The notes: a model not told the origin generated them from the letters alone. Positions 24,079 to 36,597 are shown, counted from the first letter of the stretch. The stretch is 64,000 bases of DNA from Epiperipatus broadwayi (GCA_028023455.1 JAQFVV010000152.1:498001-562000); one strand, 5' to 3'. Made by a program: numbers and translations.

Positions 24079-25380
24079 TATAATAATAATGTGAAATGCC
24101 AAAACATTTAACAGATGTGACTTAAAAATGCTTATGTCACAGCCAATCAGATGTAGTAATAATGACTGCACATGAACTCTCAGTTTAAAAACACAAGCCA
24201 AAACTATGAGAAAAAGATGGAACCCACTTTCTACTCTACTTAAATTTATATATAAATAAGCCAGACTTAAGCATTCCAAACTAAAAGCATGAAGCTTAAA
24301 ACATCTTCACATTTAATTCACTAAATATTATATATAAATAAACAACATGAAATTTACTATGAGGCAATTTTTAAATCAAATGAAATGATAGTAACAAATG
24401 CAAATATATTAAATTTATTAAGCACAAGCAGATGATATAATAATAACATGAAAGGCTAAAACCTTTGACAGATATGCCTTAAAAATGCTTATGTGACAGC
24501 CAATCAGACATAATAGTGACTGCACATGATACACTCAATTCAAAAACACAAGCCAGAACTATGAGAAAAAAATGGAACTCACCTTATTCTCTACTTAAAT
24601 TTTAAGGTGCATTTGTTGGAGGTTTTAGCCTTTCACATTATTATTATATCATCTGTTTGTGCTTAATAAATTTAATATATTTACATTTGTTACTATCATT
24701 TCATTGAATTTGAAAATTGCTTCATAGTAAAACGAAAGATTTCATGTTGTTTATTTTATATATAATATTTAGTGAATTAAATGTGAATGTGTTTTAAGTT
24801 TCATGCTCTTATTTAAATAGAGAAGAAGGTGGGATCCATCTTTTTCTTGTAGTTCTGGTTTGTGTTTTTGAATTGGGAGTTCCACGTGCAGTCATTATTA
24901 TATCTGATTAGCTGTCACATAAGCATTTTTAAGGCACATCTGTCAAAGGTTTTAGCCTTTCATGTTATTATTATATCATCTTCTTGTGCTTAATGAATAT
25001 GATATATTTACATTTGTTACTATCATGTCATTAGATTTTAAAATTGCTTCGTAGTAAATCGAAAGATTTCACATTGTTTATTTATATATACTATTTAGTG
25101 AATTAAATGTGAAGGTGTTTTAAACTTCACACTCTTAGTTCAGAATGCTTGAGTCTGGCTTATTTATATATAAATTTAAGTAGAGCAAAAGGTGGGTTCC
25201 ATCTTTTTCTTGTAGTTCTGGCTTGTGTTTTTGAATTGAGAGCTCCACATGCAGGCATTATTACATCCGATTGGCTGCCACATAAGCATTTTTAAAGCAC
25301 ATCTGTCAAAGGTTTTAGTTTTTCACATTATTATTATATCATCTGCTTGCGCTTAATAAATTTAATATATTAACATGATT
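24079..25380. repeat. Inverted array of an unknown 330-360 bp repeat
   Basis: Two plus units, 24079-24436 and 24437-24600 (truncated), are followed by minus units: a fragment 24601-24647, full units 24648-24974 and 24975-25337, and a fragment to 25380. Each full unit carries CAGCCAATCAGA (a CCAAT-box-like site), then ACACAAGCC, CTACTTAAATTTATATATAAA (TATA-like) and ends TTAAGCACAAGCAGATGAT. Direction reverses once, near 24600. No coding capacity: the 91-codon minus frame at 24004-24279 is not conserved between units. Confidence 0.85.
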
Positions 25381-25424
25381 ATATTAAATTAAAGAAAACG
25401 TATCATGATGACTGTGTTTACACA

Positions 25425-25475
25425 AGCTGTTATTAGCATCCATACTAAAGCTTGCACTGGGTGACATTACTGTAA
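25425..25475 (+). repeat. Small fragment related to the element at 54356
   Basis: CTTGCACTGGGTGACATTACTG and AAGAAGAGTTT resemble the right arm of the short element at 54356-54978 (54873-54912). Confidence 0.4.
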
Positions 25476-25599
25476 GAAGAGTTTGATTATAAATGGTATG
25501 AATAAAAATAACAATTCTGTAATATTCTTATACAAAAATACTTTTGATTACTTAAATATAAATTGAATCATTAACAAAATCAAACGTATTATTGTAATA

Positions 25600-26960
25600 C
25601 CATTTACCTCAGTTTTTCAATTCTTCCCAAAGAAATCATCAAATATCGCAGCCCCTTTTAAAAATAATTATAGATCAAAAGAGATTCTTTAAAAAAATTG
25701 ATTCACTTACTCTGCCTAATTGTAAATCTAATTAAGATTGTATAAGCACACACCATCTTTTCACCTACACTATAAATATTCTCAGCAACCTCATAAATCA
25801 GAAATCCACATTACTCTTAATGAAAAAGTTACTATTTATAATTTATATAATGCTTTGCTATTAAATATTACAAGCAAAATATCGAGCATCTACATTTTAT
25901 TCATCCATAAAAATCTTAATCATATATCCTATGTGGATATCATTATCATGTTTCTTCCTTCTAAAAATGTCTTATAAAACTATCAACAATTCTTGAAGAC
26001 TATACAGAACAATACAAACTCCATTTCTACCTCAACTGGAATATTTTAACTGAAAACAGTTTACACCAAATGAAATCCTATCTAATTTCCTAGCTAAAGC
26101 CTATCTATTAATTCAAGCTAAAATCATTAAAATTAATATAATATTTCCCAAAACCATATATTGTATACCCATCATCAATCACATGTCCTCTTTCAAAAAT
26201 AAAGTAAAACTCTTTATGTACCAAACTTCTGAGAAAAGCAAAGCTTTAGTAATGAGCATTAGAACCATGAAAAATACACCAATAATAATGACTCTTATCT
26301 CATTCTATCCCTATAATACATTTCTAAAGAACAGTAAAATGTAATAGTCAAATTTCTCTTTTGCCGGACTCATCAGCCCAACAGATACACCATCATCAGC
26401 TAAAAATCATTTTTTCTAAAATGTCCTCAATACCCTTATATATTTCATACTCAAACAACACACAACTAAAATACTGGAAAGGTTACAACCTTACCCATAA
26501 AACAGTCATTAATATTTTATCTATACTTCATTGCATGAATAAACAAATTATGCTGAAATTTAAATTTTGGTGTCTGGAGCGCAAATGTTTTGACTTTCTT
26601 ACAATGACTAATTTGAAAGTATTATCAACCAGTAGTTTATCTTAAAAAAATGTTTTCTACCAATATAAATTCAGCTTGTTCACTCTGCCCACAAAAGAAT
26701 AAATTAAGAAACACTTCCTCTTAAATGCCCATCACTTCAAATATTCTATTACTAAGTCTCAAATAGTCTGCATTTAACAAAATAGAAAAAGAGCTCTTCC
26801 CTAGGTGTTAAAGCAACTACTCTTATTCTATTTACTCTGATGTTTGGGTACCATTTTTGATTTGGTCTAAGCTCTAAAAACTGGAATCACTTATTAAAAT
26901 TAAAGATCAAGGCTTTGAACATCCAGATATATATGCAGTCACCTTAAGCTTAGTATACTT
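25600..26960 (+). other. C-rich, G-poor block with two unrecognised open frames
   Basis: Across about 1.3 kb the plus strand has far more C than G, unlike the neighbours. Two frames stand open: 25738-25977 (starts MYKHTPSFHLHYKYS) and 26361-26645 (starts MPDSSAQQIHHHQLK). Near 26660 a CSLCP sequence with later Cys/His could be the tail of an L1-type LINE, but no RT box is visible. Most likely an old retroelement. Confidence 0.25.
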
Positions 26961-26999
26961 ACCTATGCCTCTATAACAACTGGCCATTAAAATTAAGAT

Positions 27000-28560
27000 A
27001 TGATTTTTGCTTTAACATCCATTATTTATTATTGTCCATAGAGTAAATTTATTTAAAATTATTATACAACAAATCAACCATCCAGTTGAATATTAAGATA
27101 AAAACATTTTATATGTAACCACATTTCATGTCCTAATTAATTTTCCACCACTTGTATATAATTTCTTTTAAAACTGTATATAATAATATGTAAACATTTA
27201 TATGTATACAGATATACATTGTTAACCTCCTTTATACTACCTAAAGCATGGGTTCTATTGTCACCTAAATTAATATAAACCATGTAACTATATACTTCAT
27301 ATATAATTCTTCACTTGTGCTCATTTAAGTTTTAAACCTTAATGGTTTTAGAATTTCAGAATATTATGTTGTATACTATGAAAGAATTAAAATGGGTACT
27401 ACATATGTAATATTAATTTTAGCTTTGACTATTAAGCACTGACAAAATAAAGCCAGAATTTAATCTAGGGCTGTAGATATTATAACTTGGGCATAACAAC
27501 AATATTGGCATCAGCATGGGATTTGGGCATTCTATCATCAGATTTTCAATGATGTGGATGGCTGAAAAGTTGGAGTAGTTTGAAACTGAGCACTGATTAT
27601 ATATATATATGTATGGGGGATCATAATCTGGACCAACTAATAAGGGCTGGTTCAGCACAAAATACATATGTTGATGACTATTTATCTTTTCTACATGTGT
27701 GTGGCTATGTGTATTGGTAGTATGAGATAGTGTGGATAGTTGAAGGTTGTTTGAAAGTCTGAGTTAAAATCCCCTATATTTATAGCTTTCTTTAATATTC
27801 ACTGATTTCTCATTATTACAGTATATGGATCTGAAGCAAGTAGAGAGAATTACTGTTAATAGCATATGTTGTAAATAAGCTGAAAAAAGCATGTGACATG
27901 TTGTAATTTGTATAATAGCAGGCATAATATGTAGTATCACTTCACATCACCTAGCAAGTCTAATGAATAATATATTCTCTTTCACTGTTTTCCTATGAGA
28001 TGCTATTGAATATCATTTTGAAGACTTTTTTGTTTCCTTGACTATTCTATATCAGCAGCAGCATCAACCATTATCAATCCACTGCAGAATGAAAGTCTAT
28101 TATATATTGTACCAATATCATGTTGGTACATATGATAATTTTGTCTAAAAAATTATTAAAATAAAATTATTTGTTAAAAGAAATAGTATGTAAAAGTTTA
28201 AGAGTTTTTTTATTGCAGTTTATTTTCAAAAATGTAAAATTAAAAGTCAAAATAGTTTTTCTATTATTAGTAGTTGAAATAAAAGTTACAATTAATTAAT
28301 TAGAAGGGCAGAGAGGGGTTTGCTTTAGAAGCATCAAGTTAAAAGTTTTATAAAAGAAGTTAAAGAATTTTCTTTATTATTATTAGTTGAAATATAACTT
28401 AAAGTTTAAAAATATAAATCTCTTTTATTTAAGTTAAAGAAAAAAGTCATCATAAAAACTAAATAGTAAATTGATCTTAAATTATATGTGTGTGTAAATG
28501 ATGAATTAATGTAAACGTGTTAGTAAAATATGTATGCCTATTAAATATTACAAGAAAAAA
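27000..28560. other. AT-rich intron with one less AT-rich patch
   Basis: 27420-27700 has a less AT-rich patch with an 82-codon minus frame of no recognisable content, then plain AT-rich sequence. Confidence 0.4.
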
Positions 28561-28569
28561 TGAAAGTTA

Positions 28570-29625
28570 AAACAATTAAAAACACTCAGCGATGGCTATT
28601 AAGTTAAACAAAAAACAACACTATGTTGAGATGGCTGCTAATTAACATCTCCAACAACAGGATTAAAAACTTATCTCGAGGAATGCAATTAAACACAAGG
28701 AAGGAATTTTGACAACAGATATTGCTGGCAGACATCAAAATGACAACAGACCTTAAGTATAAATAGTCCAGTTCTTCATCGGACAATCAGTTGAGATTAC
28801 AGTTCAGTTGAGAAAACATTTGAAATAACAATTCAGATAGCAGTTGAGTCAATTAATAAGTTTTCAAGCAGTCAATCAATTAGTGTACCAGAACAATGCA
28901 GTGCTAATTGTTGGAAACATATGAATGTCTCTAGCCTGAGTCCAGTGAAGCAGGAAAACCTGCCAGTGAAAATAATGCTTGCATAACAACTTGAAATCTG
29001 CCATCAATATTTAACTGTCTCCAAGAATAGTGCCAATGAATAATAATAATAAACTCCTCAAGAAAAAGTACCAGACAGCTGGAAATATTTTCACTAAAAG
29101 CAGCAAGCAGGAAGAAAACAAAGTCCTCTATAAAAATAAATTTCACAGCAAACAGCAAGAAGAATTCCACATTCTAAAATTCTAGGTAATAACATTTTTT
29201 ATTCTCTTTTCTAAAGTAGCCATCACATTAGTTAAATCCTCCAAGAGTCAAGTAATATGAACTCTATAGCATACATAGATGAACTATTGATGTGTGTGTT
29301 TAAATTTCAAATATTATTTAATGCTTTGTTATATGATATTCAAATGTGTTAATTAAGAATGTGCATGATCATTATATAAAATACCAGTGTTATGTTAGTT
29401 AAGATTTACAAAAGTATTTAAAATTCGTATAATAAATGTTAATTAAAATAAATTGTCTTATAAACTAAAGTTTACTTTTGTCAGTCAATTCTTTTGCTAC
29501 TAATTAAAACAATAATTTGTTATTGATTACAAGTATCTGAGCTAGTTCAGGGATTTTTTCAAGCACTGGATTATGAGCCTACTGTCCAAACATTGTTAGT
29601 TCTGAATTAGCTGGCACCCAGGGTT
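28570..29625 (+). mobile_element. LTR-like sequence, plus copy of an inverted pair
   Basis: A TATAAATAG box near 28757 is followed by repeated CAGTTGAG motifs. From about 28940 (AGCCTGAGTCCAG) through TAGGTAATAACATTTT, AAAGTAGCCAT, GAACTCTATAGC and GAGCTAGTT, the sequence matches in order the minus-strand copy at 30265-31090. It ends GAATTAGCTGGCACCC; TGGCACCCAGGGTTACTC could be a tRNA primer-binding site, which would make this an LTR. No protein frame adjoins it. Confidence 0.5.
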
Positions 29626-29899
29626 ACTCTGAAACAAATAAAGTGTTTTGGTAGTAGGGGTTTGAATCTAGCAGTTGAGGTGGGTCACGAGCTGGAAATG
29701 TTATCGTGTTATGCATTGCATAGCTCAGTCTGATTGTGGGTATTGTTGATGGCCCTGCCACCAATAGTATTCTCCACTCTGCTTAAACTGCCGGTTCGTT
29801 CATGTATATTTATAACATAAGATAATAAATTTATTAGAAATAAGGTTTAAACCCAGCTAAACCAAGCAAATAGAGTAAGTGAGATCATCTACAGTTCGA

Positions 29900-29938
29900 A
29901 CCCAGTACAATATATATGTATATATTGAACTGGGTGGG
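29900..29938. repeat. Short perfect-type hairpin
   Basis: AACCCAGTACAATATATA pairs with TATATATTGAACTGGGT around a two-base loop, one mismatch. Confidence 0.7.
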
Positions 29939-30264
29939 GTGATTGATCAATTACAAACACAATCTAGCATATAAGTTTATTCTTAAATAGAAATAAAAAC
30001 TTGTGAAAAGCAAATTTTAAGATAAACAAATTGTTGACTTCTTATACATATAACCTATGATACAATTATTTATTATAAATTCAATCTACTCTGACTGCAA
30101 TTTAAGTTTTTCACCACACCGGTCCCTTAGGTCAAAAAGCTCAATACCCAGAGGGTACCTATGACCAAGCTGAACTATATAAGATACATAACTACAACTA
30201 CATTTCCAGGCCACAGATCTTCTTGACTGCTAAATTTAACACCTATCATGCAAAGCACTTTTTT

Positions 30265-31090
30265 GTTTCGAAGTAAACTTTAGGTGCCAGCTAATTACCA
30301 GAAGTAATTAACATATTTTGAATGATGGCAACTAATTCAATGCCTAAGAAATCCCAACTAGCTCAATAGAAATGTTGAATAAACTACATGTCTAACTTCT
30401 CTGCTAAGTTGTTCTTAGTGGTATAATTAAAGAATTGACCAACAATTATTGACAGACAAATAATTGTATTTTAAATAAAATGCTTAATATAATTTGTAAA
30501 CTAATTTTTATAAATTTTTAATTAATATAAACAATGATTTTATAAATATAATAACCACACACATTCTTAATGAAACACACAATAGTAATATAATATAAAC
30601 ATAAATCATTAAAATAAATACAAAACATTAAAACATGCACATTCTATCATATGAGCTGTTGGTTTGTATGATTTGTCAAAGTTCTACTGCTGTCAGGTTA
30701 TTATATCAGCCGACACTTAAATAGTTTATTTTATGCTGGCTATAGAGTTCATTTATTATACTAACTCTGGGAATTCTCAAAGATTGCAATGGCTACTTTA
30801 ATTAATATCAGGAAGTGGAATAAGAAAATGTTATTACCTATAGGATTTTTAATGTGGTTGCTTCTTGTTCTTTACTGCTGCGTGTATTTTACCAACCGGT
30901 TGGATTTTTGGCTTCTGCTTTGTTCCTGATGATTGCTATTATGTACTACTTCTCTTTCAGGCAGTTAGATATCCTGAAAGCTTCAAATTATTAGATTGAC
31001 ATTGCTTCTATCATGCAGACATGTTCTGTTGGACTGAGGCTGGAATCTGGTTGTATGCTCTGATTTTCAGCTTAACACTGCATTGTCTTT
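30265..31090 (-). mobile_element. LTR-like sequence, minus copy of the same pair
   Basis: Read on the minus strand this block gives the same ordered anchors as 28940-29625, including AGGTAATAACATTTT, AAAGTAGCCAT, GAACTCTATAGC, TTAAGAATGTG, GTCAATTCTTT and AATTAGCTGGCACC. The two copies face each other across about 640 bases. Many substitutions and indels show they are old. Confidence 0.55.
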
Positions 31091-31094
31091 AAAA

Positions 31095-33124
31095 AACTAT
31101 GTATAACAGATGACTGTATCTAAATATGTGAAAGACTGACTGGCAAAAGTTTCAGCCCTATTTATGTGATGGTTTTATCTTTTTAATTAGTTTTTAAATT
31201 TGGCCACTGCTTTTGTTGATTAAATTCTTGTTAAAATGTATTTTAATTAATCCTGTATATGAATTTTAATTAATAGCCATTGCTAATCCCATTTTTATGT
31301 AGCTATCAGTATATGCAATCTTGAGGGAAATTTTAACTTCAATTATGAGCTTATCTTTTATTTTAATATTTAACTTTCATATTTATTTTTTTTAACATGC
31401 ACACATTTTATTAGTTTTTATGTTTAAAAACAATCTAATTTATGCACCCATATTTATTTTATTTTAAATAAATGGAAAGAGAGATTTTTTAGTTTTTAAG
31501 ATTTCCTTTTTTTTAATAGTTTTAAGTTTTCTCAGTTACATTACTCCTCAGGCTAACTACATTTGCTTTTAATAAAACTAACTTTCTAAATACCACTTTT
31601 TAAATTTATTCTAAAGTTTAGTTTTTGCCACGTTAAATTTTCTCCTCCTCTAATTACTCTTTAATTGGTAAACTTTATGAATTTACTATTGGCAAACTGT
31701 TTTGTTTGTAAAAAAAAAAAACTCTTCAAACTTTTATAAACAACAACTCTCTCAACATATTCTGACTTATATATTATTTATTTATTAAAACTTTCATTTC
31801 TTTTTACAAAACTTATTTTAGTCAAAATGATTTTATTTTTTTTACAATTAACGTTGAAACCTTCACATTATTTATGAAAATTTTATTTTAATAATTGTAA
31901 ACAACAATTTTACATGAAGCACTATTCATTAACAGTACAATATACATATTCTTTTACTCATCTAAGTAGCCAGAAGCATTATTGAAACAAAGAATCCTAT
32001 GTTAAGTGTAGGCTGCAAATGTTTCTACAAAATTTAAAATATTATTGGCATATTCTGTCTATAAATAATAATACTCACAGTGAATCTCTTCAAAATCTCT
32101 GTCTAACAGATAGAAAGTTTGGATTATTTTTTTTTATAAATTTATTCTATTTTCATGTCTAAATAATATTTTCTGTGGCAAATTTTCTAGAGATAAAAAT
32201 GTGTATTCAAAAATTCCTTTTTTTTTTGAAATAATATTCTTGTAAATTTAAGAAATCATCAAAAAGCAAGTTTTATAATTTTAAAAATATTTAGCCAAAT
32301 GTTAAATACTTGACTACCATCAGAATTAGACTGCCATTTCTTATCATCAATTTTAGCATAAATTTTACATTCATCAAAATGTAAAAATAATATATTCTCT
32401 TAATAATTCAATCGCTGATTGCTTGAAGTTCATGTATAGTAAACCAGTCATTTTAATTTGAAATATTGACAGACAATAGATCAATCTGAACAAATAGATT
32501 TTTATGAATGCAAGGGGTCAATGTTGACCTAATAGCTACTAATAAATATTCAAAATTTATTATAAATAATTTTTTAAAAATTGATTTAGAACAAACAAAT
32601 TAAACGAATTCTAGATTGTATACATTTTTTGTGCAATTCTTTTCAATTTATATAGAACTTTGAATAAATACATTGCTTGGTGAATGACTATCAAGCCACT
32701 TTTAATTACAAGATAAATAAGAGTGATAAACTCCTCATTAACTATATGCAAATTGATACATCACAAGAAATGGTTTCTCCTTCAGTGCACTTTGACTTGA
32801 GCTGTTAGAGAGATGATGGTCCTGCAGTAGATCATTTAAAGAATGTTTTTATTGTTGAACAATTTTACAGATATGTAAAGAAACTTTAATTATAACCATG
32901 CCTGTAATGGTAGAATAGAAATTCTGAAGTTCAAAATTAATTGTTTGTAGTCCAAGCCTCATTTTATTGATGTCCAAACTTCTTAATATAATTGCACTAT
33001 GTACTCGATAATAATTACTAATGCTTTTAAAAAATAAGTTTTATAAATATATTGCCAGTAAACTGTCAAAAATTGTGTTTTAAAAAAATATTATGTTATA
33101 TTTATTTAATTCTTACTTTTACAT
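31095..33124. other. AT-rich end of the large NOS intron
   Basis: T-rich runs and no recognisable element. The acceptor of the NOS exon follows TTCTTACTTTTACATAG. Confidence 0.5.
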
Positions 33125-33126
33125 AG

Positions 33127-33289
33127 GTTTAACACTCCAGCTCATCAAAAAAGATGGCAAGAAGTTTTAACACAAATTGAAGATAAAGGCATCTATGAGT
33201 TAAAAGAGACTGAATTAGTATATGGAGCTAAAACAGCATGGAGAAATGCACCAAGGTGTATAGGAAGGATTCAATGGTCTAAACTTCAG
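33127..33289 (+). CDS. NOS: Nitric oxide synthase, internal exon with the heme-ligand cysteine (partial)
   Basis: The second NOS exon has an acceptor AG at 33125-33126 and a donor GT at 33290. Its first base completes the Arg codon begun at 2191-2192, followed by [10 protein letters not shown] and [18 protein letters not shown], then [13 protein letters not shown]. In the NOS family the Cys of WRNxxRCxGRIQW is the axial thiolate ligand of the heme iron, so this exon carries the catalytic centre of the oxygenase domain. No stop or frameshift is present. It ends on a complete codon (CAG), so the next exon should start in phase 0 with the VFD-type block. I searched by eye to 64000 and did not find that exon. 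Codon choice is AT-rich like the surroundings, and Trp is encoded by TGG. Confidence 0.96.
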
Positions 33290-33634
33290 GTAAAATAATA
33301 TAATGCATAAAATAAGCTAAAATGTGAGGTAAAGATGCCTACTTATTTTTTGTAAAATTAAAACATTTAAAATATATTTTTAAAGCTTTAATAATTGGAT
33401 GCGCATATGAGATTATTTATATTAACAAATAATGCATAAATTATATGTGTAATTAGAAAAATAATCAGGCTTCACTAGGAAATAAAAAAAAATCAACTAT
33501 TATAAGTTGATTCATATTTTAAATCATGATGGTTGTATCTATTATATTATTGTTTATGCCTCAGCACATTGTTGTATTAATTTCAGTTTCATGTATTGCA
33601 CTTTTATATAGTTGAAGCTGTCATTTGGGTTTTT

Positions 33635-33636
<2 letters not shown>

Positions 33637-33668
<32 letters not shown>
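33637..33668 (+). repeat. (CT)n-(AT)n microsatellite
   Basis: TCTCTCTCTCTC followed by about nine TA units, directly at the 3' end of Penelope copy A1. Confidence 0.9.
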
Positions 33669-33789
33669 ATCCAAAATTCAACCAGACCAGCATAAAAATA
33701 TTAAAACACTACCAAAGGTTTCACTGCTACAAGCAGACTTCTCAAGTGTAAAGAACTACAAAAACTACAATATATATATATATATAATA

Positions 33790-34140
33790 TTAAACATTAC
33801 TCACAAATCCATTCACTTCCCATCCACCCTTAGTAATAAAAGAACTCTTAAATAAATTAATTACTTCAGAATAATAAATTTTCAATAATAAAAATTCTTT
33901 AATTCTTCTTTTGATTTCATTTCTCTCAAAGAAGACAACCTTAGCTTCATCAAAATCAATAGTGTGGCCTGTATTTTTTTTATGGACATAGAAAGCAAAT
34001 CTAAGATATCTATTTTTAACTCTACTTTTATGAACCTTTACTCTGTCATTTAAACTCAAACTACTTTGACCTATGTAAACCTTTTTACCAAATAAACAAG
34101 GGATAAAATATACTACACCAGGAATAGTCTTCTATCAAAT
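33790..34140 (-). pseudogene. Penelope A1: GIY-YIG endonuclease
   Basis: PCLFGKKVYIGQSSLSLNDR (about 34040-34100) is the GIY-YIG core, followed in the frame 34059-33790 by VKVHKSRVKNRYL, the conserved GHTIDFDEAKVVFFERN block (the Glu being a catalytic candidate) and the C-terminal GGWEVNGFVSNV. One base is missing upstream near 34130 compared with the related copy at 40855, shifting the join with the linker. The same block is intact at 40938-41207. This domain supplies the DNA nick used for insertion. Confidence 0.85.
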
Positions 34141-34442
34141 TTTTTTTTGTATTATTTAATAAATTATTGAATGTAACACCCCTTTTTCAAGCAATTTTCT
34201 TATTTCCAAACAATTTACTATTTCTACATACAATTTTATAAGAAGACAATTTAAATGGCAAAGAAATAAATCATATTTTTCTTTGACCTTTACATCCTTA
34301 CAAATATTACTATTAAATAAAATACTTTTAACAAATTTATCAGAGTAACCAATCCTCAAGTAATCTTTATAAAATTGATATTTATGAAACAAAGCTACCA
34401 CACTAGAATTATTTAATTTATTATTACTATGACAATAATTCC

Positions 34443-34864
34443 TTAAAGCAGAATTACTTTATGAGATACAGACTGATAGCTATCAGGTTTAATTATAGAT
34501 CTTAATTCTTTACTTTTAACAAAATGACTGCACAGTAAACAATTAGTCTCTACATTTCTAATTCCCAAAAGATCTAAAAAAAATAACTTACCAAACTCTA
34601 ACCCCCCTCCTTCTAACACAACTTTTATAGAAGGATCAAACAATTAAACTCATTTACAAATTCCTTCAATTTATCATTCTCAATTACAAATAAACAATCA
34701 TCAACATATCTGACAAATAACTTTACATATAAACAATTCTTTTTAATAATAATTTCCTCTTCCATATAATTAATATAAACTGAACATACTAAAGGAGAAA
34801 TAATATAACCTATTATCCACTCTTCCTTAATCTTATAAAAATTGCCTTTATAAGTAAAATACAT
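34443..34864 (-). pseudogene. Penelope A1: RT catalytic box and thumb
   Basis: The frame 34864-34625 begins MYFTYKGNFYKIKEEW and reaches FVRYVDDCLFVIEND, the catalytic YVDD box (about 34697-34711). After a frameshift, 34643-34443 continues with DPSIKVVLEGGGLEF and NCLLCSHFVKSKEL, a CxxC pair of the kind found between RT and endonuclease. A further frame, 34401-34156 (starts MVALFHKYQFYKDYL), is the linker toward the nuclease. In an active element this part would hold two of the three metal-binding Asp residues. The copy is disrupted. Confidence 0.8.
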
Positions 34865-34865
34865 A

Positions 34866-36187
34866 ACCCTAACCGTAATCTTCCAATAACAAAAGCAAAT
34901 CTTTAATTACCTTAATTTTATTTTTTGATAAAGAACTTTTCTTAATCAATACAGACATAAGAATATCAATACTGCTTAACCTATTAACAGACTGATACAT
35001 ATTTTCAATATCTAAACTGTCAATTACCCAATTACTTTCCATTTTAAAATTATCAATCTTATCAAAAGCCTCAAAAAAAGAAACTGTGTAATGACCAAAA
35101 TCAACAAATTGTTTTAAAAAATTATTCAAGAATCTAGAAATACCCTCTACAACACTACCTGTAAAATCAAAAATAAATCTTAAAGGAAAACTATCTTTAT
35201 GAGTCTTAATATTCACAAACATCTTAGCTGATGTGAAATCATTAGGATATCATTTTAAATAATCTACTCTATTAAAAAATTTTAAATTAACCATTTTCTT
35301 CATAATATCTATTAATTTTCTTTTAATCAAATTACCTCGATCTTTATCTAAAAACATATATTTACCATTATTTAATTCTCTATCCATGTTCTCTTTGAAT
35401 TCATCTCCTTTCATAATAACAAACCTACTAGCTTTGTCTTCATGAGAAATGATTACCTTATTCTTAAGATGTTTAATCTCAGCAGGATTAATAACAAATT
35501 TTTCTTTCCTTTTTAAACTTTTATTCAAAATCGATTGAATACCAACTTTCTGCTCATCACTCAAATTACTAGATTCAATAGACGAAATTGTATCAAAAAC
35601 TATATTTTTTGAATGAAATGGAACAAAATTAGGGCCTTTACCAAGAATATCTAATTCTCTATCATTTAACTTTATATCAGAAAGATTAACAACTTTATCA
35701 TCAGAAACCTTACTCTCATACCCTTTATCACTACAATAAATTTTATTAACTTTCCCAAACAACCACGTTAATTTTCTTTCATATTTTTTACAATAGAAAT
35801 TTGACATATTCTGTCTAAATTGTCTCATAAAAAAATTTAAAATTGAATAATTAAAATCTTGCCTCCTGTCTAAATAATGTTTATTTCTTTTATATACATA
35901 AATAAATTTGTAAAACCTTACAAAATTTTCTTTTAAAAAACCATTCAAAATATATGTTTGTAACTTAAAACCATATTTCTATTTTGAAGCAACTTTTTAT
36001 TTCTACTAAAATTAATAACACAACTCCTAGGAAAAACACTAAATTCCTTACATTTTTTAAGAAAATAAATCTGCCATCTTAAAGACTCTATCCTATCACT
36101 CAATCTAGACAAATTTTCAATCTTTCTAATATCATTCAATGGAAAATTATTAAAAACTAAACTCCACAAACCCATACTAAAAACCAA
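34866..36187 (-). pseudogene. Penelope A1: N-terminal region and RT fingers/palm
   Basis: The frame 36187-35945 (starts MVFSMGLWSLVFNN) passes to 35948-35250, which contains LDILGKGPNFVPF and KASRFVIMKGDEF, both typical of Penelope RT N-terminal parts. A single in-frame TGA at 35250-35252, where Trp would fit, separates it from YPNDFTSAK and the segment from 35222 to 34869 (MFVNIKTHKDSFPLR, then DSLDIENMYQSV, the first catalytic Asp region of the palm). That frame ends in TAG at 34869-34871 and a frameshift leads into the next segment. These proteins are related to telomerase RT and prime on nicked DNA. Confidence 0.8.
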
Positions 36188-36328
36188 TTATAAATACCCT
36201 TATAAATTAACACACAATAAAAACATACACACACTTCTATATATATATAACTAAATAAACACAAATATACTCTTTCAACCAAACTCAAACAACAAACTTA
36301 ATATACATAAATAAACTTCAAATATATC

Positions 36329-36503
<175 letters not shown>

Positions 36504-36597
36504 CTTTACACTATATCAGCAAAACGACTCTTAAATGCAAAGAAACTCATTAAAATGTAAACATTACAAGCATAAAGCTAAACTAGTCAATATATAA

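Larger units (their letters stand above)
2193..33126 (+). other. NOS intron of about 30.9 kb, phase 2
   Basis: GT at 2193 and AG at 33125-33126 bound an intron of 30,934 bases that interrupts an Arg codon after its second base. The two flanking coding blocks are contiguous in known NOS proteins, so no exon is missing inside. The intron contains the foldback elements, SINE, LINE, Penelope and LTR remnants listed separately. Confidence 0.9.
33668..36200 (-). mobile_element. Penelope-like element, family A, copy A1 (nearly complete)
   Basis: The minus strand carries, in order, an N-terminal domain, the RT and a GIY-YIG endonuclease, followed by a 3' tail with GAAACCTTTGGTAGTGTTTT. Family A tails recur at 36598, 40840-41341 and 63290. 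The left end begins at AATCCAAAATTCAACC next to a microsatellite. The reading frame is broken by one TGA and several frameshifts, so it cannot make an intact protein. It is the longest family A copy in the window. Confidence 0.88.

Noticed and set aside
24079-25380. CRISPR-like array
   Set aside because: Only a few long diverged units in both orientations, in an animal genome; no short identical repeats with spacers.
29880-29910. GTTCGAACCC as a tRNA or SINE B box
   Set aside because: No A box at the expected distance on either strand; part of it belongs to a local hairpin.
29900-29938. Transcription terminator hairpin
   Set aside because: Such hairpins have no terminator role in animal nuclear Pol II genes and there is no gene here.
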